Shown here: positions 19,522 through 29,789 of the stretch, piece after piece
Position numbering within the stretch: position 1 is the stretch's first letter
Layout of the letters: each line of letters opens with the position of its first letter
Source: Vibrio navarrensis
GTDB lineage: Bacteria > Pseudomonadota > Gammaproteobacteria > Enterobacterales > Vibrionaceae
Reading direction: 5' to 3'
NCBI RefSeq assembly: GCF_015767675.1
Contig: NZ_CP065217.1
Location: forward strand, 2,976,001 to 3,040,000
Length of the DNA: 64,000 bases
Notes under the pieces: model-generated
What the model saw: the letters and a program-made list of their open reading frames with translations, nothing else
The model's database searches: none
Told to the model about the DNA's origin: nothing
Program-made: the position numbers and the translations under genes

Positions 19522-20217
19522 ATGAAATACCTATTTTCACTACTGGCGGCTCTCAGCAGCTTGCCTGTACTGGCTGCGCCCCCGGCCAACTTCTCTGCGG
19601 CGAAGAAAGAGGCGCTACAAATTTACCAAGATTATCCGGTCAGTTTTTACTGTGGCTGCGAGATTCAATGGCAAGGAAAGAAAGGCATTCCAGATTTGCA
19701 ATCTTGTGGTTATCAAGTGCGTAAGCAACAAAATCGTGCCAGTCGTATTGAGTGGGAACATGTGGTGCCCGCTTGGCAGTTCGGCCACCAGCGACAATGT
19801 TGGCAAAACGGTGGACGGAAAAATTGCAGCAGACATGATGTTCAGTTTCGCTCGATGGAAGCGGATCTGCATAACCTCACCCCAGCGGTTGGTGAAGTCA
19901 ACGGCGATCGCTCGAACTTTAACTTTAGCCAGTGGAATGGCGTTGATGGTGAGACCTATGGCCGCTGTGAAATGCAGGTCAATTTCAAAGCGCGTAAAGT
20001 GATGCCGCCGGATCGCGCTCGGGGCTCGATTGCTCGCACTTACCTCTACATGAGCCGAGAGTACGGTTTCCAACTGTCGAAACAGCAGACTCAGTTGATG
20101 CAAGCATGGAATAAAACTTATCCCGTATCGGAGTGGGAATGCATACGCGATGAGCGAATTGCCAAAGTTCAGGGCAACCACAACTCTTATGTGAAGGAAG
20201 CGTGTCAAACGCGATAG
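19522..20217 (+). CDS. endA: Periplasmic/secreted endonuclease I
   Basis: 231 residues with a signal peptide (cleavage after LSSLPVLA). Non-specific DNA/RNA endonuclease of the beta-beta-alpha metal fold. Seen: the active-site segment [20 protein letters not shown] with the catalytic His, the metal-ligand region [20 protein letters not shown], and eight or so cysteines for disulfides. The mature protein is strikingly similar to V. vulnificus Vvn as I remember it, differing at a minority of sites, which is my main hint to species. In Vibrio such nucleases limit natural transformation and free nucleotides from extracellular DNA. Confidence 0.95.
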   Translation: MKYLFSLLAALSSLPVLAAPPANFSAAKKEALQIYQDYPVSFYCGCEIQWQGKKGIPDLQSCGYQVRKQQNRASRIEWEHVVPAWQFGHQRQCWQNGGRKNCSRHDVQFRSMEADLHNLTPAVGEVNGDRSNFNFSQWNGVDGETYGRCEMQVNFKARKVMPPDRARGSIARTYLYMSREYGFQLSKQQTQLMQAWNKTYPVSEWECIRDERIAKVQGNHNSYVKEACQTR

Positions 20218-20218
20218 A

Positions 20219-20244
20219 AAAATCCCAGTGTCGCCACTGGGATT
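20219..20244. terminator. Bidirectional terminator after endA
   Basis: Stem AAATCCCAGTG/CACTGGGATTT-type hairpin between convergent endA and the lipoprotein gene. Confidence 0.75.
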
Positions 20245-20253
20245 TCATCATAC

Positions 20254-21588
20254 TTACTCTTTCGCGCCGATATCCTCAAGATAACCAAAGCGTTCTTTAC
20301 GCTCTTGCTGTGGGGCATAACGCATTTCGCCGGACTCATCGTAAGAACGACCAACAATTTCACACCACCCTTTCCCTAGCGGCATTGTCTTTGGACGCAT
20401 TGTGCTGCTAGGCATATTGGCGCGAATGTCATTTTCACTCACATTCAAAATGCGTTGTGCGACCAACACGGCACGATCACGCACATTAGCATCGGCGAGA
20501 CGATTGCGCTGTCCCCACAACACTTTCCAATCGTTACAGCTATAATACGTCGTTTGTGGAACCGACAAGAACGCCACTTCTGAGTACACCTTGTACTTTT
20601 TGTACATCATGTAGCTTTCAAACAGCATAGCGACATCCTCTTGTGGCGTAGAGTAGCCGTAAAACGCCGCCGCGCCATCTCGTTCAAATTCGCCACCCGC
20701 CTGTTGCCCCGTAGACTGACGAACTCTATCGGTCATGGCTTCACCATGAAATGAGACTTGTGCCGCTTCCAATAACAATGCAGAAGTGAGAGGCTGACTG
20801 CCGGTCAACTGCTTAGCCACATGATCAGCGGATTCAATCTCGCTGTAAATGGTGCCGCTATCGGCCAATTGCAACAAGTCATTTGGCGGTAGCAGATCGT
20901 TCGCGTGCGCCAGTTCATGAGACAACAAACGGAATAGACCCGGTGCAATTTGTTCCGTTTTACGCTCCCCATTGCGCGTAGCATCGTAGTCATTTGAGTA
21001 AGTAACATAGTCAAACGTGCTGCTATCCAAATAGCGAGTAGCGCTGTCATAGCTGAACTGTTTTGAAAATGCCTGACGATAATCTTCTTGCTGGTAAATC
21101 GTGCTCCAATCGCTAGCATTACGCCACAGGTAGGCAGCATCAATATACATAGAAGCGGTCGATGGATGATAAAATGACGGACGAATATCATAACTGAGCA
21201 CTATAGTGTTCAGTGGCTTAAACATATTCAGCAGGTCCTGATCATTGATTTCACGTAGCGCGTCGATAAAGCTTTCCGCCATCCAGGCATGAGAAACCAA
21301 TAAACGGGAACGAATATCCTCAATAGTGACATTTTGCTGCTTGTCAGCACCGATTGGGCGAATTTTTTCTAACAAGCAAGAGCGTCGCTGCTTGTAGATC
21401 TTGGCACACTCCAGCGCGGCGTCTGAAAGTTCAGAGGCTTGATAGGCATAGATTTTACTCAATGATGGATCACCTTTGATATTGGGTGAACCAGGGCCAT
21501 TTGGGCCATCAGATGAAGAAGAGCCGCCATTACAGCCAGCTAAAGTCATCAGCAGGGCACAAGCCACTGCCAGTTTGGTCTTTTTCAT
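20254..21588 (-). CDS. Putative lipoprotein with zinc-metallopeptidase motif
   Basis: 444 residues from ATG 21588. A lipoprotein signal is clear: MKKTKLAVACALLMTLAGC, with Cys19 as lipidation site, then a Ser/Gly/Pro-rich linker. The mature part has HELAHAND near residue 239, an HExxH zinc motif, and further on STPQEDVAMLFESYM, which could supply the third ligand as in gluzincins. No named family comes to mind. It lies between endA and rsmE, which are adjacent in E. coli, so it is a lineage-specific insertion. A start at ATG 21600 is also possible. Confidence 0.75.
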   Translation of the reverse strand: MKKTKLAVACALLMTLAGCNGGSSSSDGPNGPGSPNIKGDPSLSKIYAYQASELSDAALECAKIYKQRRSCLLEKIRPIGADKQQNVTIEDIRSRLLVSHAWMAESFIDALREINDQDLLNMFKPLNTIVLSYDIRPSFYHPSTASMYIDAAYLWRNASDWSTIYQQEDYRQAFSKQFSYDSATRYLDSSTFDYVTYSNDYDATRNGERKTEQIAPGLFRLLSHELAHANDLLPPNDLLQLADSGTIYSEIESADHVAKQLTGSQPLTSALLLEAAQVSFHGEAMTDRVRQSTGQQAGGEFERDGAAAFYGYSTPQEDVAMLFESYMMYKKYKVYSEVAFLSVPQTTYYSCNDWKVLWGQRNRLADANVRDRAVLVAQRILNVSENDIRANMPSSTMRPKTMPLGKGWCEIVGRSYDESGEMRYAPQQERKERFGYLEDIGAKE

Positions 21589-21818
21589 AACACTATCCAT
21601 GATTATTGTACTTATTAATTTGTTTAAACTTTGCCAGCTTGAATACGTTCGCCCCCGCAAAGCGGCATACAAACTATTCAGGAAAACAATAAATAACAAT
21701 CACTTTGGCGAAAAATTACGACCCTGCGCTTAAATTACCATACTGACTTGTTTTTTCTCCTCTGAGCATCCATGTTAATCTCTAATTCATTCTGTCTGTT
21801 GCAGGAACTCGAAACACA

Positions 21819-22550
21819 ATGCGCATCCCTCGAATTTATCACCCCGAAACACTCCATCTGCACCACATCGTCGCCTTGCAGGAAGACGCTGCTGGCCATA
21901 TCGGCCGCGTTTTGCGCATGAAAGAAGGGCAAGAAGTGCTGCTGTTTGATGGCAGTGGCGCACAATTTCCTGCCGAAATCACCGAAGTCAGCAAAAAGCA
22001 GGTGTTGGTCAAAGTGACACAGCGGGAAGAAAACAGCAGCGAGTCGCCTTTAGATCTCCATTTGGGGCAAGTGATCTCGCGCGGTGAAAAGATGGAGTTC
22101 ACCATCCAGAAATCGGTAGAACTTGGGGTCAATACCATCACGCCACTGATTTCGGAGCGCTGCGGCGTTAAGTTGGATGAAAAACGCTTTGAGAAAAAAC
22201 TCGCTCAGTGGCAGAAAATAGCCATTAGCGCTTGCGAGCAATGCGGACGTAACACCATCCCAGAGATTCGACCCATTATGTCGCTCGAAGCTTGGTGCGC
22301 GGAAGAGTACGACGGCCTAAAGCTCAATCTGCACCCTCGCGCCAAATATTCGATCAACACGCTACCAGCGCCGGTCAGCAAAGTGCGCCTGCTGATTGGT
22401 CCTGAAGGGGGCCTCTCTGCAGAAGAGATCGACATGACGCAAACCTATCACTTTGAAGAGACCCTACTCGGTCCACGCGTGTTGCGTACTGAAACAGCAG
22501 CACTGACTGCCATTACCGCGCTACAAGTTCGTTTCGGCGATTTGGGTTAA
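21819..22550 (+). CDS. rsmE: 16S rRNA m3U1498 methyltransferase
   Basis: 243 residues. N-terminal PUA-like domain followed by a SPOUT trefoil-knot methyltransferase domain; the knot is visible in [15 protein letters not shown] near residue 190 and [15 protein letters not shown] near the C-terminus. Methylates U1498 in the decoding region. It is followed 14 bases later by gshB, the usual rsmE-gshB-yqgE-yqgF order, probably one operon. Confidence 0.95.
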   Translation: MRIPRIYHPETLHLHHIVALQEDAAGHIGRVLRMKEGQEVLLFDGSGAQFPAEITEVSKKQVLVKVTQREENSSESPLDLHLGQVISRGEKMEFTIQKSVELGVNTITPLISERCGVKLDEKRFEKKLAQWQKIAISACEQCGRNTIPEIRPIMSLEAWCAEEYDGLKLNLHPRAKYSINTLPAPVSKVRLLIGPEGGLSAEEIDMTQTYHFEETLLGPRVLRTETAALTAITALQVRFGDLG

Positions 22551-22564
22551 TACGGAGAACACAC

Positions 22565-23518
22565 ATGATCAAACTCGGCATCGTAATGGACCCTATTTCG
22601 TCCATTAACATCAAGAAAGACTCCAGCTTCGCCATGTTGCTGGAAGCGCAACGTCGCGGTTGGGAAATCCATTACATGGAGATGAATGATCTACACTTAG
22701 AGCAAGGCGTGGCGATTGCCGACACCAAAGTGGTCGAGCTAAAAGAAGATCCTAACGGCTGGTACCAATTTAAGTCAGAGCAAACCATTGAACTGGCTGA
22801 ACTGGATACGGTGTTGATGCGTAAAGATCCACCATTTGACACAGAATACATTTACGCCACCTACATTTTAGAGCGCGCAGAAGAGCAAGGCACCTTAATC
22901 GTCAACAAGCCACAAAGCCTGCGTGATTGTAACGAGAAACTCTTTACCGCTTGGTTCCCAGAGCTGACGCCAATCACCATGGTGACGCGCAAAGCAGAAA
23001 AGATAAAAGCGTTTCGTGAAGAGCATGGCGACATCATCCTTAAACCGCTTGATGGCATGGGTGGTGCATCAATTTTCCGAGTCAAAGAGAACGATCCGAA
23101 CGTCTCAGTGATCATCGAAACCTTGACCAATCACGGACAAAACTACGCGATGGCGCAAACCTTCGTGCCAGACATCAGCAATGGCGACAAACGTATTCTG
23201 GTGGTGGACGGCGAACCCATGCCTTACTGTTTAGCGCGCATCCCAGCCAAAGGGGAAACGCGCGGTAACCTCGCTGCTGGCGGTCGTGGTGAAGCTCGCC
23301 CACTGAGCGAAACCGATAAGAAAATTGCACTAGCCGTCGCACCAACGCTGAAAGAAAAAGGGCTGATTTTTGTTGGTTTGGATGTGATTGGCGATAAGCT
23401 CACCGAGATCAACGTGACCAGCCCAACTTGTATTCGCGAGATTGAAGCGGCGTTTGATATCTCGATTACCGGTAAATTGATGGATGCGATTGAGCGCCGC
23501 CTGCAAGCCAAAGCTTGA
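22565..23518 (+). CDS. gshB: Glutathione synthetase
   Basis: 317 residues. ATP-grasp ligase joining glycine to gamma-glutamylcysteine. Seen: N-terminal LGIVMDPISSINIKKDSSFAM, ATP site ILKPLDGMGGASIFRV near residue 158, and metal/ATP motifs DGEPMPYCLARIP and EINVTSPTCIREIE near the C-terminus. Start ATG 22565 follows a CGGAG site. The gene is expected to be co-transcribed with rsmE and yqgE. Confidence 0.97.
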   Translation: MIKLGIVMDPISSINIKKDSSFAMLLEAQRRGWEIHYMEMNDLHLEQGVAIADTKVVELKEDPNGWYQFKSEQTIELAELDTVLMRKDPPFDTEYIYATYILERAEEQGTLIVNKPQSLRDCNEKLFTAWFPELTPITMVTRKAEKIKAFREEHGDIILKPLDGMGGASIFRVKENDPNVSVIIETLTNHGQNYAMAQTFVPDISNGDKRILVVDGEPMPYCLARIPAKGETRGNLAAGGRGEARPLSETDKKIALAVAPTLKEKGLIFVGLDVIGDKLTEINVTSPTCIREIEAAFDISITGKLMDAIERRLQAKA

Positions 23519-23569
23519 GCACTCAAGAGCCAGTTGGGGCCGGATGGCCCCTTTGACGGGGAGTCATGT

Positions 23570-24133
23570 ATGAATTTGACCAATCATTTTCTGGTGGCCA
23601 TGCCGGGGATGAAAGATCCCTATTTCCAGCACCGCGTGATCTACATTTGTGAACACAATGAAGAGGGCGCGATGGGGCTGATGATCAACGCGCCAATCGA
23701 CATCACCGTGGGCAAAATGCTGGAACAGGTCGATGTGCAGCCAGTTCATCCGCAGCTGCATACACAAAGCCTGACCAAACCGGTGTACAACGGCGGCCCA
23801 GTTTCCGAGGATCGCGGTTTCATTCTGCACCGCCCCAAAGATTACTACGAGTCGAGCATTCAGATGACCGATCACATCGCCGTCACTACGTCCAAAGATA
23901 TTTTGACGGTACTCGGCACGGAAGCGGAACCGAGCAGTTATCTCGTCGCTTTAGGCTATTCAGGCTGGAGCGCTGGACAGTTGGAAAGCGAGCTAGCGGA
24001 AAACGCTTGGTTAACCGTCGAAGCCAGCCCGGAAATCATTTTCGATACCCCTATCGCCCAGCGTTGGCAAAAAGCGGTACAGATGCTGGGTATTAATGCC
24101 ATCCAACTTTCCAATCAGGCAGGGCACGCTTAA
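23570..24133 (+). CDS. yqgE: UPF0301 protein YqgE
   Basis: 187 residues from ATG 23570 ([19 protein letters not shown]), preceded by GGGGAG; the in-frame extension to 23534 lies in the intergenic space. Conserved elements include [17 protein letters not shown] and [15 protein letters not shown]. Function unknown, although the genomic link to yqgF is widely conserved. Confidence 0.93.
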   Translation: MNLTNHFLVAMPGMKDPYFQHRVIYICEHNEEGAMGLMINAPIDITVGKMLEQVDVQPVHPQLHTQSLTKPVYNGGPVSEDRGFILHRPKDYYESSIQMTDHIAVTTSKDILTVLGTEAEPSSYLVALGYSGWSAGQLESELAENAWLTVEASPEIIFDTPIAQRWQKAVQMLGINAIQLSNQAGHA

Positions 24134-24173
24134 CTCGCTGCCCTTCACTCACTTATTGTTACTTAGGTTATTT

Positions 24174-24596
24174 ATGTCACGTACCATCATGGCTTTCGAT
24201 TTTGGCACCAAGAGCATTGGCAGCGCCATTGGCCAAGAAATTACCGGCACCGCATCGCCGTTAAAGGCCTTCAAAGCCAACGATGGAGTTCCCAATTGGG
24301 ACGAGATTGAAAAGCAGATCAAAGAGTGGCAGCCCACGTTACTTGTGGTCGGGTTGCCGACCGATCTGCACGGAAAAGATCTGCAAACCATCACTCCTCG
24401 GGCGAAGAAATTTGCCCAGCGGCTGCATGGCCGTTTCGGTTTGCCCGTGGAGCTGCACGATGAGCGCCTTTCCACCACCGAAGCACGCGCCGAACTGTTT
24501 TCGATGGGCGGCTACAAAGCCTTAAGCAAGGGCAATGTCGATTGTCAATCTGCGGTGATCATTCTAGAAAGCTGGTTTGAAGCGCAGTGGGGCTAA
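24174..24596 (+). CDS. yqgF: Holliday junction resolvase-like YqgF (RuvX)
   Basis: 140 residues, RNase H fold. Seen: [15 protein letters not shown] with the first catalytic Asp, [10 protein letters not shown], and [10 protein letters not shown] with the second acidic residue. In E. coli YqgF takes part in 16S rRNA 5'-end maturation. I use ATG 24174 because it gives the family length; the frame is open back to 24096 but overlaps yqgE. It is the last gene of the rsmE-gshB-yqgE-yqgF run. Confidence 0.93.
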   Translation: MSRTIMAFDFGTKSIGSAIGQEITGTASPLKAFKANDGVPNWDEIEKQIKEWQPTLLVVGLPTDLHGKDLQTITPRAKKFAQRLHGRFGLPVELHDERLSTTEARAELFSMGGYKALSKGNVDCQSAVIILESWFEAQWG

Positions 24597-24616
24597 CCGG
24601 ACGAGGAAAATCGCAA

Positions 24617-24636
24617 GAGAGGGACAACTTTCCCTC
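24617..24636. terminator. Hairpin between yqgF and pilU
   Basis: Stem AGAGGGA/TCCCTCT between the convergent genes. T tracts are weak, so efficiency is uncertain. Confidence 0.5.
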
Positions 24637-24657
24637 TCATTGCAGAAAAGTCCGGGC

Positions 24658-25770
24658 TTAATCCATATCGATCTTCACATTGGCCAAGGATCCGGTGTTA
24701 TTGAGATCGCCGCGCTGGGTTTTGAGCATCAAACGCAGATCGTTGGCCGAATCGGCACTGTGCAACGCATCTTCTTCGTTGATCTTACCTTCCACCACCA
24801 ACTTATACAGCGATTGATCAAAGGTCTGCATGCCGATTTCTTTGGAGCGCGCCATGGTCGCTTTCAACTCATGCAACTCGCCGCGGCGGATCAAATCCGA
24901 CACCCTTGGGCTGTTGAGCAACACTTCAAACACGCCGTGACGGCCTTTGCCGTTTTTATCACGCAGTAACTGCTGACCAATCACCCCTTTGAGATTCATG
25001 GATAGATCAAACAGGAATTGCTCTTTTTGCTCTTTCGGCACTAAATGCAGGATCCGCTCCAACGCTTGGTTGGCGTTGTTAGCGTGCAGAGTGGCCATGC
25101 ACAAGTGGCCCGTTTCGGCAAAGGTCATGGCGTATTCCATCGTCTCTCGGCTGCGGATCTCGCCGATGAGGATCATATCTGGCGCTTGACGCAGCGAGTT
25201 TTTCAGCGCCACTTCGTAACTTTCGGTATCGAGCCCCACTTCCCGTTGGGTGACGATACACCGCTTGTGCTCGTGAACAAATTCAATCGGATCTTCCACC
25301 GTCAGAATATGACCACTACGATGGCTATTGCGATAGCCCGTCATCGCCGCCATGGTGGTGGATTTCCCCGACCCCGTCGCTCCCACCACCAGCACAAGAC
25401 CGCGTTTGGCAATCGACAAATCTTGCAGCACTTGGGGCAACTTGAGTTCTTCAAACGTCGGAATATGGGTTTCAATGCGGCGAATCACCGCGCCCGGTAG
25501 CTCTCGCTGATAAAACGCACTGACGCGAAAACGGCCAGAATCACGCACAATCGCGAAATTTGATTCACGGGTTTTACGAAAATCGGCGCGCCGCTCTTCA
25601 TCCATGGCACCGTCGAGAAACTGCGCGACCTCAGCTTCTGAGAGCTTAGCGCCTTGCGGGCGTAATTCGCCATCGACGCGAAACAGCACCGGCGCGCCCA
25701 CCGTAATATACAAATCCGACGCTTTAAGAGAGAGCATCCCTTCCAGCACTCGGTTTAACTCAATACTCAT
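24658..25770 (-). CDS. pilU: Type IV pilus twitching ATPase PilU
   Basis: 370 residues. Accessory retraction ATPase of type IV pili, acting at the inner-membrane base with PilT. Seen: Walker A GATGSGKSTTMAAM near residue 130, acidic box and Walker B ILIGEIRSRETM near 200, His box ETGHLCMATLHANN near 217. It follows pilT by 11 bases on the same strand, the order known in Vibrio and Pseudomonas. The divergent C-terminal end without the PilT AIRNLIREDK context supports PilU. Confidence 0.94.
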   Translation of the reverse strand: MSIELNRVLEGMLSLKASDLYITVGAPVLFRVDGELRPQGAKLSEAEVAQFLDGAMDEERRADFRKTRESNFAIVRDSGRFRVSAFYQRELPGAVIRRIETHIPTFEELKLPQVLQDLSIAKRGLVLVVGATGSGKSTTMAAMTGYRNSHRSGHILTVEDPIEFVHEHKRCIVTQREVGLDTESYEVALKNSLRQAPDMILIGEIRSRETMEYAMTFAETGHLCMATLHANNANQALERILHLVPKEQKEQFLFDLSMNLKGVIGQQLLRDKNGKGRHGVFEVLLNSPRVSDLIRRGELHELKATMARSKEIGMQTFDQSLYKLVVEGKINEEDALHSADSANDLRLMLKTQRGDLNNTGSLANVKIDMD

Positions 25771-25781
25771 GCTGCTCTCCG

Positions 25782-26819
25782 CTAGAACTTGATCGCTTCG
25801 ACTTCGATTTTGGCGTCCACTTCTTCTTTGCCAACTTTACCTTGAGCAATCAACTGCCGCGCATTTTGCTCCATGGTTTGCATGCCATGCGCCGCACCCG
25901 TCTGAATGATCGAATACATCTGTGCCACCTTGTCTTCACGGATCAAGTTGCGGATCGCAGGCGTCGCCATCATGATCTCATGACACGCGACACGCCCACC
26001 GCCAATCCGCTTGAGCAGCTTCTGGGCGATCACCGCGCGCAGTGATTCAGAGAGCATAGAGCGCACCATGTCTTTGTCACTGCCGGGGAACACATCAATG
26101 ATCCGGTCAACGGTTTTCGCCGCACTGCTGGTATGCAGCGTGCCAAACACCAAGTGACCCGTTTCAGCGGCGGTCAGCGCAAGACTGATGGTTTCCTGAT
26201 CGCGCAGCTCACCGACTAAAATCACGTCAGGATCTTCACGCAGCGCGCTACGCAGCGCATTTTTAAAACTGTGCGTATCACGGTGCACTTCACGCTGGTT
26301 GATCAAACACTTTTGGTTTTGATGAACAAACTCAATTGGATCTTCAATGGTGAGAATGTGCTTGTTGTAGTGGCGGTTGATGTAATCAACCATCGCCGCC
26401 AATGTGGTGGATTTACCGGAGCCTGTTGGCCCAGTCACCAGCACTAGCCCTTTTTCACTGCGCACAATTCTTTCAAAAATCTCTGGCGCATCCAACTCTT
26501 CTAAGGTCGGGATCTTGGTCGGAATGGTACGAAACACCGCCGAGCAGCCACGCGACTGGTGAAAAGCATTAACACGAAAACGCCCTACCTTGGGTAATTC
26601 AAACGAGAAATCGACTTCCAGTTTTTCCTCAAATTCACTACGCTGAGAATCATTCATGATTTCGAACACCAGACGATGAACATCAGCATGACTAAAAGCG
26701 GGCACGCCAAGCTTTCTTACATCGCCATCTATGCGTACCATAGGCGGAACGCCAGCAGAAAGATGTAGATCCGACGCGTTATGCTTTACACTAAAATCCA
26801 GTAACTCAGTGATATCCAT
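25782..26819 (-). CDS. pilT: Type IV pilus retraction ATPase PilT
   Basis: 345 residues. Drives pilus retraction for twitching and, in Vibrio, DNA uptake by the competence pilus. Seen: Walker A GPTGSGKSTTLAAM near 130, Walker B ILVGELRDQETI near 200, His box ETGHLVFGTLHTSS near 220 and the PilT-typical AIRNLIREDK near 290. It is divergent from yggS with only 24 bases between starts, so the pilT promoter must overlap the yggS 5' region. Confidence 0.97.
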   Translation of the reverse strand: MDITELLDFSVKHNASDLHLSAGVPPMVRIDGDVRKLGVPAFSHADVHRLVFEIMNDSQRSEFEEKLEVDFSFELPKVGRFRVNAFHQSRGCSAVFRTIPTKIPTLEELDAPEIFERIVRSEKGLVLVTGPTGSGKSTTLAAMVDYINRHYNKHILTIEDPIEFVHQNQKCLINQREVHRDTHSFKNALRSALREDPDVILVGELRDQETISLALTAAETGHLVFGTLHTSSAAKTVDRIIDVFPGSDKDMVRSMLSESLRAVIAQKLLKRIGGGRVACHEIMMATPAIRNLIREDKVAQMYSIIQTGAAHGMQTMEQNARQLIAQGKVGKEEVDAKIEVEAIKF

Positions 26820-26843
26820 TATTTTTCCTTACAAAAACTTGCT

Positions 26844-27554
26844 ATGACTAGTATTCAACAAAACATTGAACATATCACCACACAGATCCGTCGCTCTGAA
26901 CAAAAGTGTGGACGAGCTCCAGAGTCAGTGCAACTTCTGGCAGTGAGTAAAACTAAACCTGTCGAGGCAATTCTCGAAGCGTACCATGCCGGACAGTGCG
27001 CTTTTGGTGAAAACTATGTGCAAGAAGGGAGCGAGAAGGTCGACTTTTTTGCCAAGCGTCATCCAGACAAAAACATTGAATGGCACTTTATTGGCCCTAT
27101 TCAGTCCAATAAAAGCCGTTTGGTGGCGGAGCGTTTTGCCTGGGTGCACACCGTGGATCGCGAGAAAATCGCCCAGCGTTTGAATGATCAGCGCCCAGTA
27201 GATCTGCCGCCTTTACAAGTGCTGATTCAGGTTAACACCAGCGGCGAAGCCTCAAAATCCGGTGCCAGCGAAACAGAAATATTTGCCCTCGCCGAGTTGA
27301 TTTCGCGCTTACCCAACCTCACCTTAAGAGGGTTGATGTCCATCCCGGAAAATGTCGATGACTACGCCGCGCAACTGGCCGCTTTTGAGCAATTAGCCGC
27401 CTTGCAACAGCGCTTGCGCCAGCATTATCCTCTGGTGGACACCCTTTCGATGGGCATGAGCGGAGACATGGAAGCGGCAATCGCAGCAGGCTCGACCATG
27501 GTTCGTATCGGCACAGCCATTTTTGGTGCGCGCGATTACGCAAGCAAAGCGTAA
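26844..27554 (+). CDS. yggS: PLP homeostasis protein YggS
   Basis: 236 residues. Single-domain TIM-barrel PLP-binding protein resembling the alanine racemase N-domain; it keeps free PLP and amino-acid pools balanced rather than catalysing a known reaction. The PLP lysine is in LLAVSKTKP near residue 37. Further signatures are FGENYVQEGSEKV, WHFIGPIQSNKSR and GMSGDMEAAIAAGSTMVRIG. It is first of the yggS-proC-yggT-yggU group. Confidence 0.96.
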   Translation: MTSIQQNIEHITTQIRRSEQKCGRAPESVQLLAVSKTKPVEAILEAYHAGQCAFGENYVQEGSEKVDFFAKRHPDKNIEWHFIGPIQSNKSRLVAERFAWVHTVDREKIAQRLNDQRPVDLPPLQVLIQVNTSGEASKSGASETEIFALAELISRLPNLTLRGLMSIPENVDDYAAQLAAFEQLAALQQRLRQHYPLVDTLSMGMSGDMEAAIAAGSTMVRIGTAIFGARDYASKA

Positions 27555-27594
27555 AAGGCGCGCCAGCACACTGACACAAGTGGAATTGATAGAG

Positions 27595-28413
27595 ATGGAA
27601 CAAAAAAAAATTGCCTTTATTGGTGCAGGAAACATGGTGCGTGCGATTGTCTCTGGCCTCGTGGGCAACGGATACCCTGCAACACACATTACCGCCACAG
27701 CGCCAAGCGAAACTCGCCGGTTGCCACTGGAGAAAGAGTTTGGCATTGGCACCAAGGCGGATAATCTCGCTGCCGCTCGTGAAGCAGATGTGGTGGTCCT
27801 TTCCGTCAAACCGCAAATGATGGAAGAGGTGTGCCAACCGCTGCAAGCGCTCGACTTTAACGGCAAACTGGTGATTTCCATCGCCGCTGGCATCAGTTGT
27901 CAACGCCTCAAGCAGATGCTTGGCACCTCGCAAGATCTGGTGCGTGTAATGCCCAACACGCCATCGCAACTGGGGCTAGGAATGAGCGGACTGTATGCGC
28001 CCGACTCGCTAAGCGATGCAGACAAAACATTTGCGCAAAACCTGATGCAAGCGGTCGGCAAAACTTGCTGGGTGGCGCAAGAATCTGGCATCAATAACGT
28101 GATTGCCGCAGCAGGCAGCGCGCCAGCCTATTTCTATTTGTTTATGGAAGCGATGCAAGCGGAAGCGATGGCACAGGGATTTGATAAAGCCACCGCGCGT
28201 CTGCTGGTGGAGCAATCTGCGCTGGGCGCAGCAAGTATGGTGGTCAACAATCCGGATTGCGAGCTTTCGACCTTGCGCGAAAACGTCACCTCCAAAGGGG
28301 GGACTACCGCCGAAGCGATCCGCACGTTTAATGACCATCAGCTCAGTGATATCGTCGCCAGAGCGATGCGCTCCGCGGTAGAACGCGCACAAGAGATGGA
28401 AAAACTGTTTTAA
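27595..28413 (+). CDS. proC: Pyrroline-5-carboxylate reductase
   Basis: 272 residues; last step of proline synthesis, NAD(P)H-dependent. Seen: N-terminal FIGAGNMVRAIVSGLVGNG, the VLSVKPQMMEEV segment, VMPNTPSQLGLGMSG near 124, and the C-terminal signature segment starting STLRENVTSKGGTTAEAI. Start ATG 27595 (MEQKKIAF); the open frame reaches back into yggS (27523), which would give an unlikely overlap. It is the second gene of a YggS-headed operon. Confidence 0.96.
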   Translation: MEQKKIAFIGAGNMVRAIVSGLVGNGYPATHITATAPSETRRLPLEKEFGIGTKADNLAAAREADVVVLSVKPQMMEEVCQPLQALDFNGKLVISIAAGISCQRLKQMLGTSQDLVRVMPNTPSQLGLGMSGLYAPDSLSDADKTFAQNLMQAVGKTCWVAQESGINNVIAAAGSAPAYFYLFMEAMQAEAMAQGFDKATARLLVEQSALGAASMVVNNPDCELSTLRENVTSKGGTTAEAIRTFNDHQLSDIVARAMRSAVERAQEMEKLF

Positions 28414-28456
28414 TTACCCTGCTGCCTCAGGCAGCATAACCTTTTAAGGGGCATCT

Positions 28457-29014
28457 ATGAGTTCAATGAGTTTCCTGATTTCGACGCTGTTCGATCTCTA
28501 CATCATGGTGGTGATCTTACGGATCTGGCTGCAAGCCGCACGCGCCGATTTCTATAACCCATTTTCACAATTTATCGTCAAAGCAACCCAGCCAGTGATC
28601 GGCCCGCTGCGCCGCGTGATCCCATCGATTGGTAGCCTTGATCTTGCCACTGTGCTGTTTGCCTACCTGCTGTGCATACTGAAATTTGTCGCGTTAGTGA
28701 TGGTCGCGTCAGGCGGCTCAGTCAGTTTTAGCGCAGACTTCCTCTTCCTCGGGCTACTGTCATTAATTAAAGCCGCGGGCGGACTACTCTTTTGGGTGTT
28801 GTTGATCCGCGCGATCTTAAGCTGGGTAAGCCAAGGCCGCAGCCCAATTGAATACGTTTTCCATCAATTAACTGAACCTATGCTGGCGCCGATCCGCCGC
28901 ATTCTGCCGGCCATGGGCGGTTTTGACTTAAGTGTGCTGGTGCTGTTTATTGTGCTGCAATTTGCCAATTTCCTGATGGGCGATCTCATCGGCCCTATCT
29001 GGTATCAACTATAA
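28457..29014 (+). CDS. yggT: YggT family membrane protein
   Basis: 185 residues with two YGGT repeats, each made of membrane segments ([16 protein letters not shown] and [15 protein letters not shown]) followed by conserved P(M/V)(L/I)xPIRR motifs. Integral inner-membrane protein of poorly known role, linked to osmotic tolerance in some bacteria. Its TAA shares one base with the yggU ATG (TAATG), a sign of translational coupling. Confidence 0.92.
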   Translation: MSSMSFLISTLFDLYIMVVILRIWLQAARADFYNPFSQFIVKATQPVIGPLRRVIPSIGSLDLATVLFAYLLCILKFVALVMVASGGSVSFSADFLFLGLLSLIKAAGGLLFWVLLIRAILSWVSQGRSPIEYVFHQLTEPMLAPIRRILPAMGGFDLSVLVLFIVLQFANFLMGDLIGPIWYQL

Positions 29015-29304
29015 TGAGCCAAGCTGCTTGGCAAGAGGGGCAGGATGTGGTGCTGCGGCTCTACATCCAACCCAAAGCCAGCCGTGATAAAATTCTGGGT
29101 TTGCATGGTGATGAGCTGAAAATCGCCATTACCGCGCCGCCCGTGGATGGCAAAGCGAATGCCCATCTAGCTAAATTACTGGCCAAGATGTTTAAAGTCG
29201 CCAAAAGTCTGGTTGAGATTGAAAAAGGCGAGCTTGGCCGTCACAAACAAGTGCGCATCCATGCCCCGACACAGATACCAGAGGAAGTGAAAGCCATCTT
29301 GTGA
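29014..29304 (+). CDS. yggU: UPF0235 protein YggU (DUF167)
   Basis: 96 residues with the DUF167 pattern: [13 protein letters not shown], then [19 protein letters not shown] and [16 protein letters not shown]. Function unknown. It overlaps the yggT stop by one base. Confidence 0.92.
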   Translation: MSQAAWQEGQDVVLRLYIQPKASRDKILGLHGDELKIAITAPPVDGKANAHLAKLLAKMFKVAKSLVEIEKGELGRHKQVRIHAPTQIPEEVKAIL

Positions 29305-29349
29305 TGGCTTTTTGTTTGTCACACACCACAAGGTGTAAGGAAGTTTACA

Positions 29350-29781
29350 ATGAAAAAATGGATCGCCGCCCTGCTGACTTGCTTGGTCGCCCTGCCGACT
29401 TGGGCTGGGCAATTTAAAGAGATCAAAGATACCGAAGTACACTACGTGGCGCTGAGCTCTACCTTCTTAACGCCGCAAGTGGCGAAAAGTTATGGGCTAA
29501 AACGCAGTGAATATTCCGCCATCGTGAATATCAGCGTGCTGGATAAAAGCCGAGTCGGCAAACCTGCGCTAACGGCAACGGTCAAAGGGCAAGCGAAAAA
29601 CCTGCTCGGCCAGATCCGCACCTTAACGTTTAAAGAAATACGTGAAGGCGAGGCGATTTACTACATCGCAGAGCTGCCAGTGAATCATGAAGAGTCACTG
29701 ACGTTTGATTTAGACATCAATGCCGGCCTCAAAGGGGCAGGCAAACTCACCTTTACGCAAAAATTTTATATAGAAGAGTAA
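29350..29781 (+). CDS. DUF4426 family secreted protein
   Basis: 143 residues with a signal peptide ([19 protein letters not shown]). The mature part is predicted mostly beta. A small secreted protein at this position, between yggU and rdgB, is typical of Vibrio and related genera and belongs to DUF4426. Function unknown. The downstream rdgB ATG follows after eight bases, so it shares a transcript. Confidence 0.82.
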   Translation: MKKWIAALLTCLVALPTWAGQFKEIKDTEVHYVALSSTFLTPQVAKSYGLKRSEYSAIVNISVLDKSRVGKPALTATVKGQAKNLLGQIRTLTFKEIREGEAIYYIAELPVNHEESLTFDLDINAGLKGAGKLTFTQKFYIEE

Positions 29782-29789
29782 CAACAAGC

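Noticed and set aside
27319..27969. A 216-codon minus-strand frame opposite yggS and proC
   Set aside because: It is the reverse shadow of two well-supported genes and has no domain or ribosome binding site.
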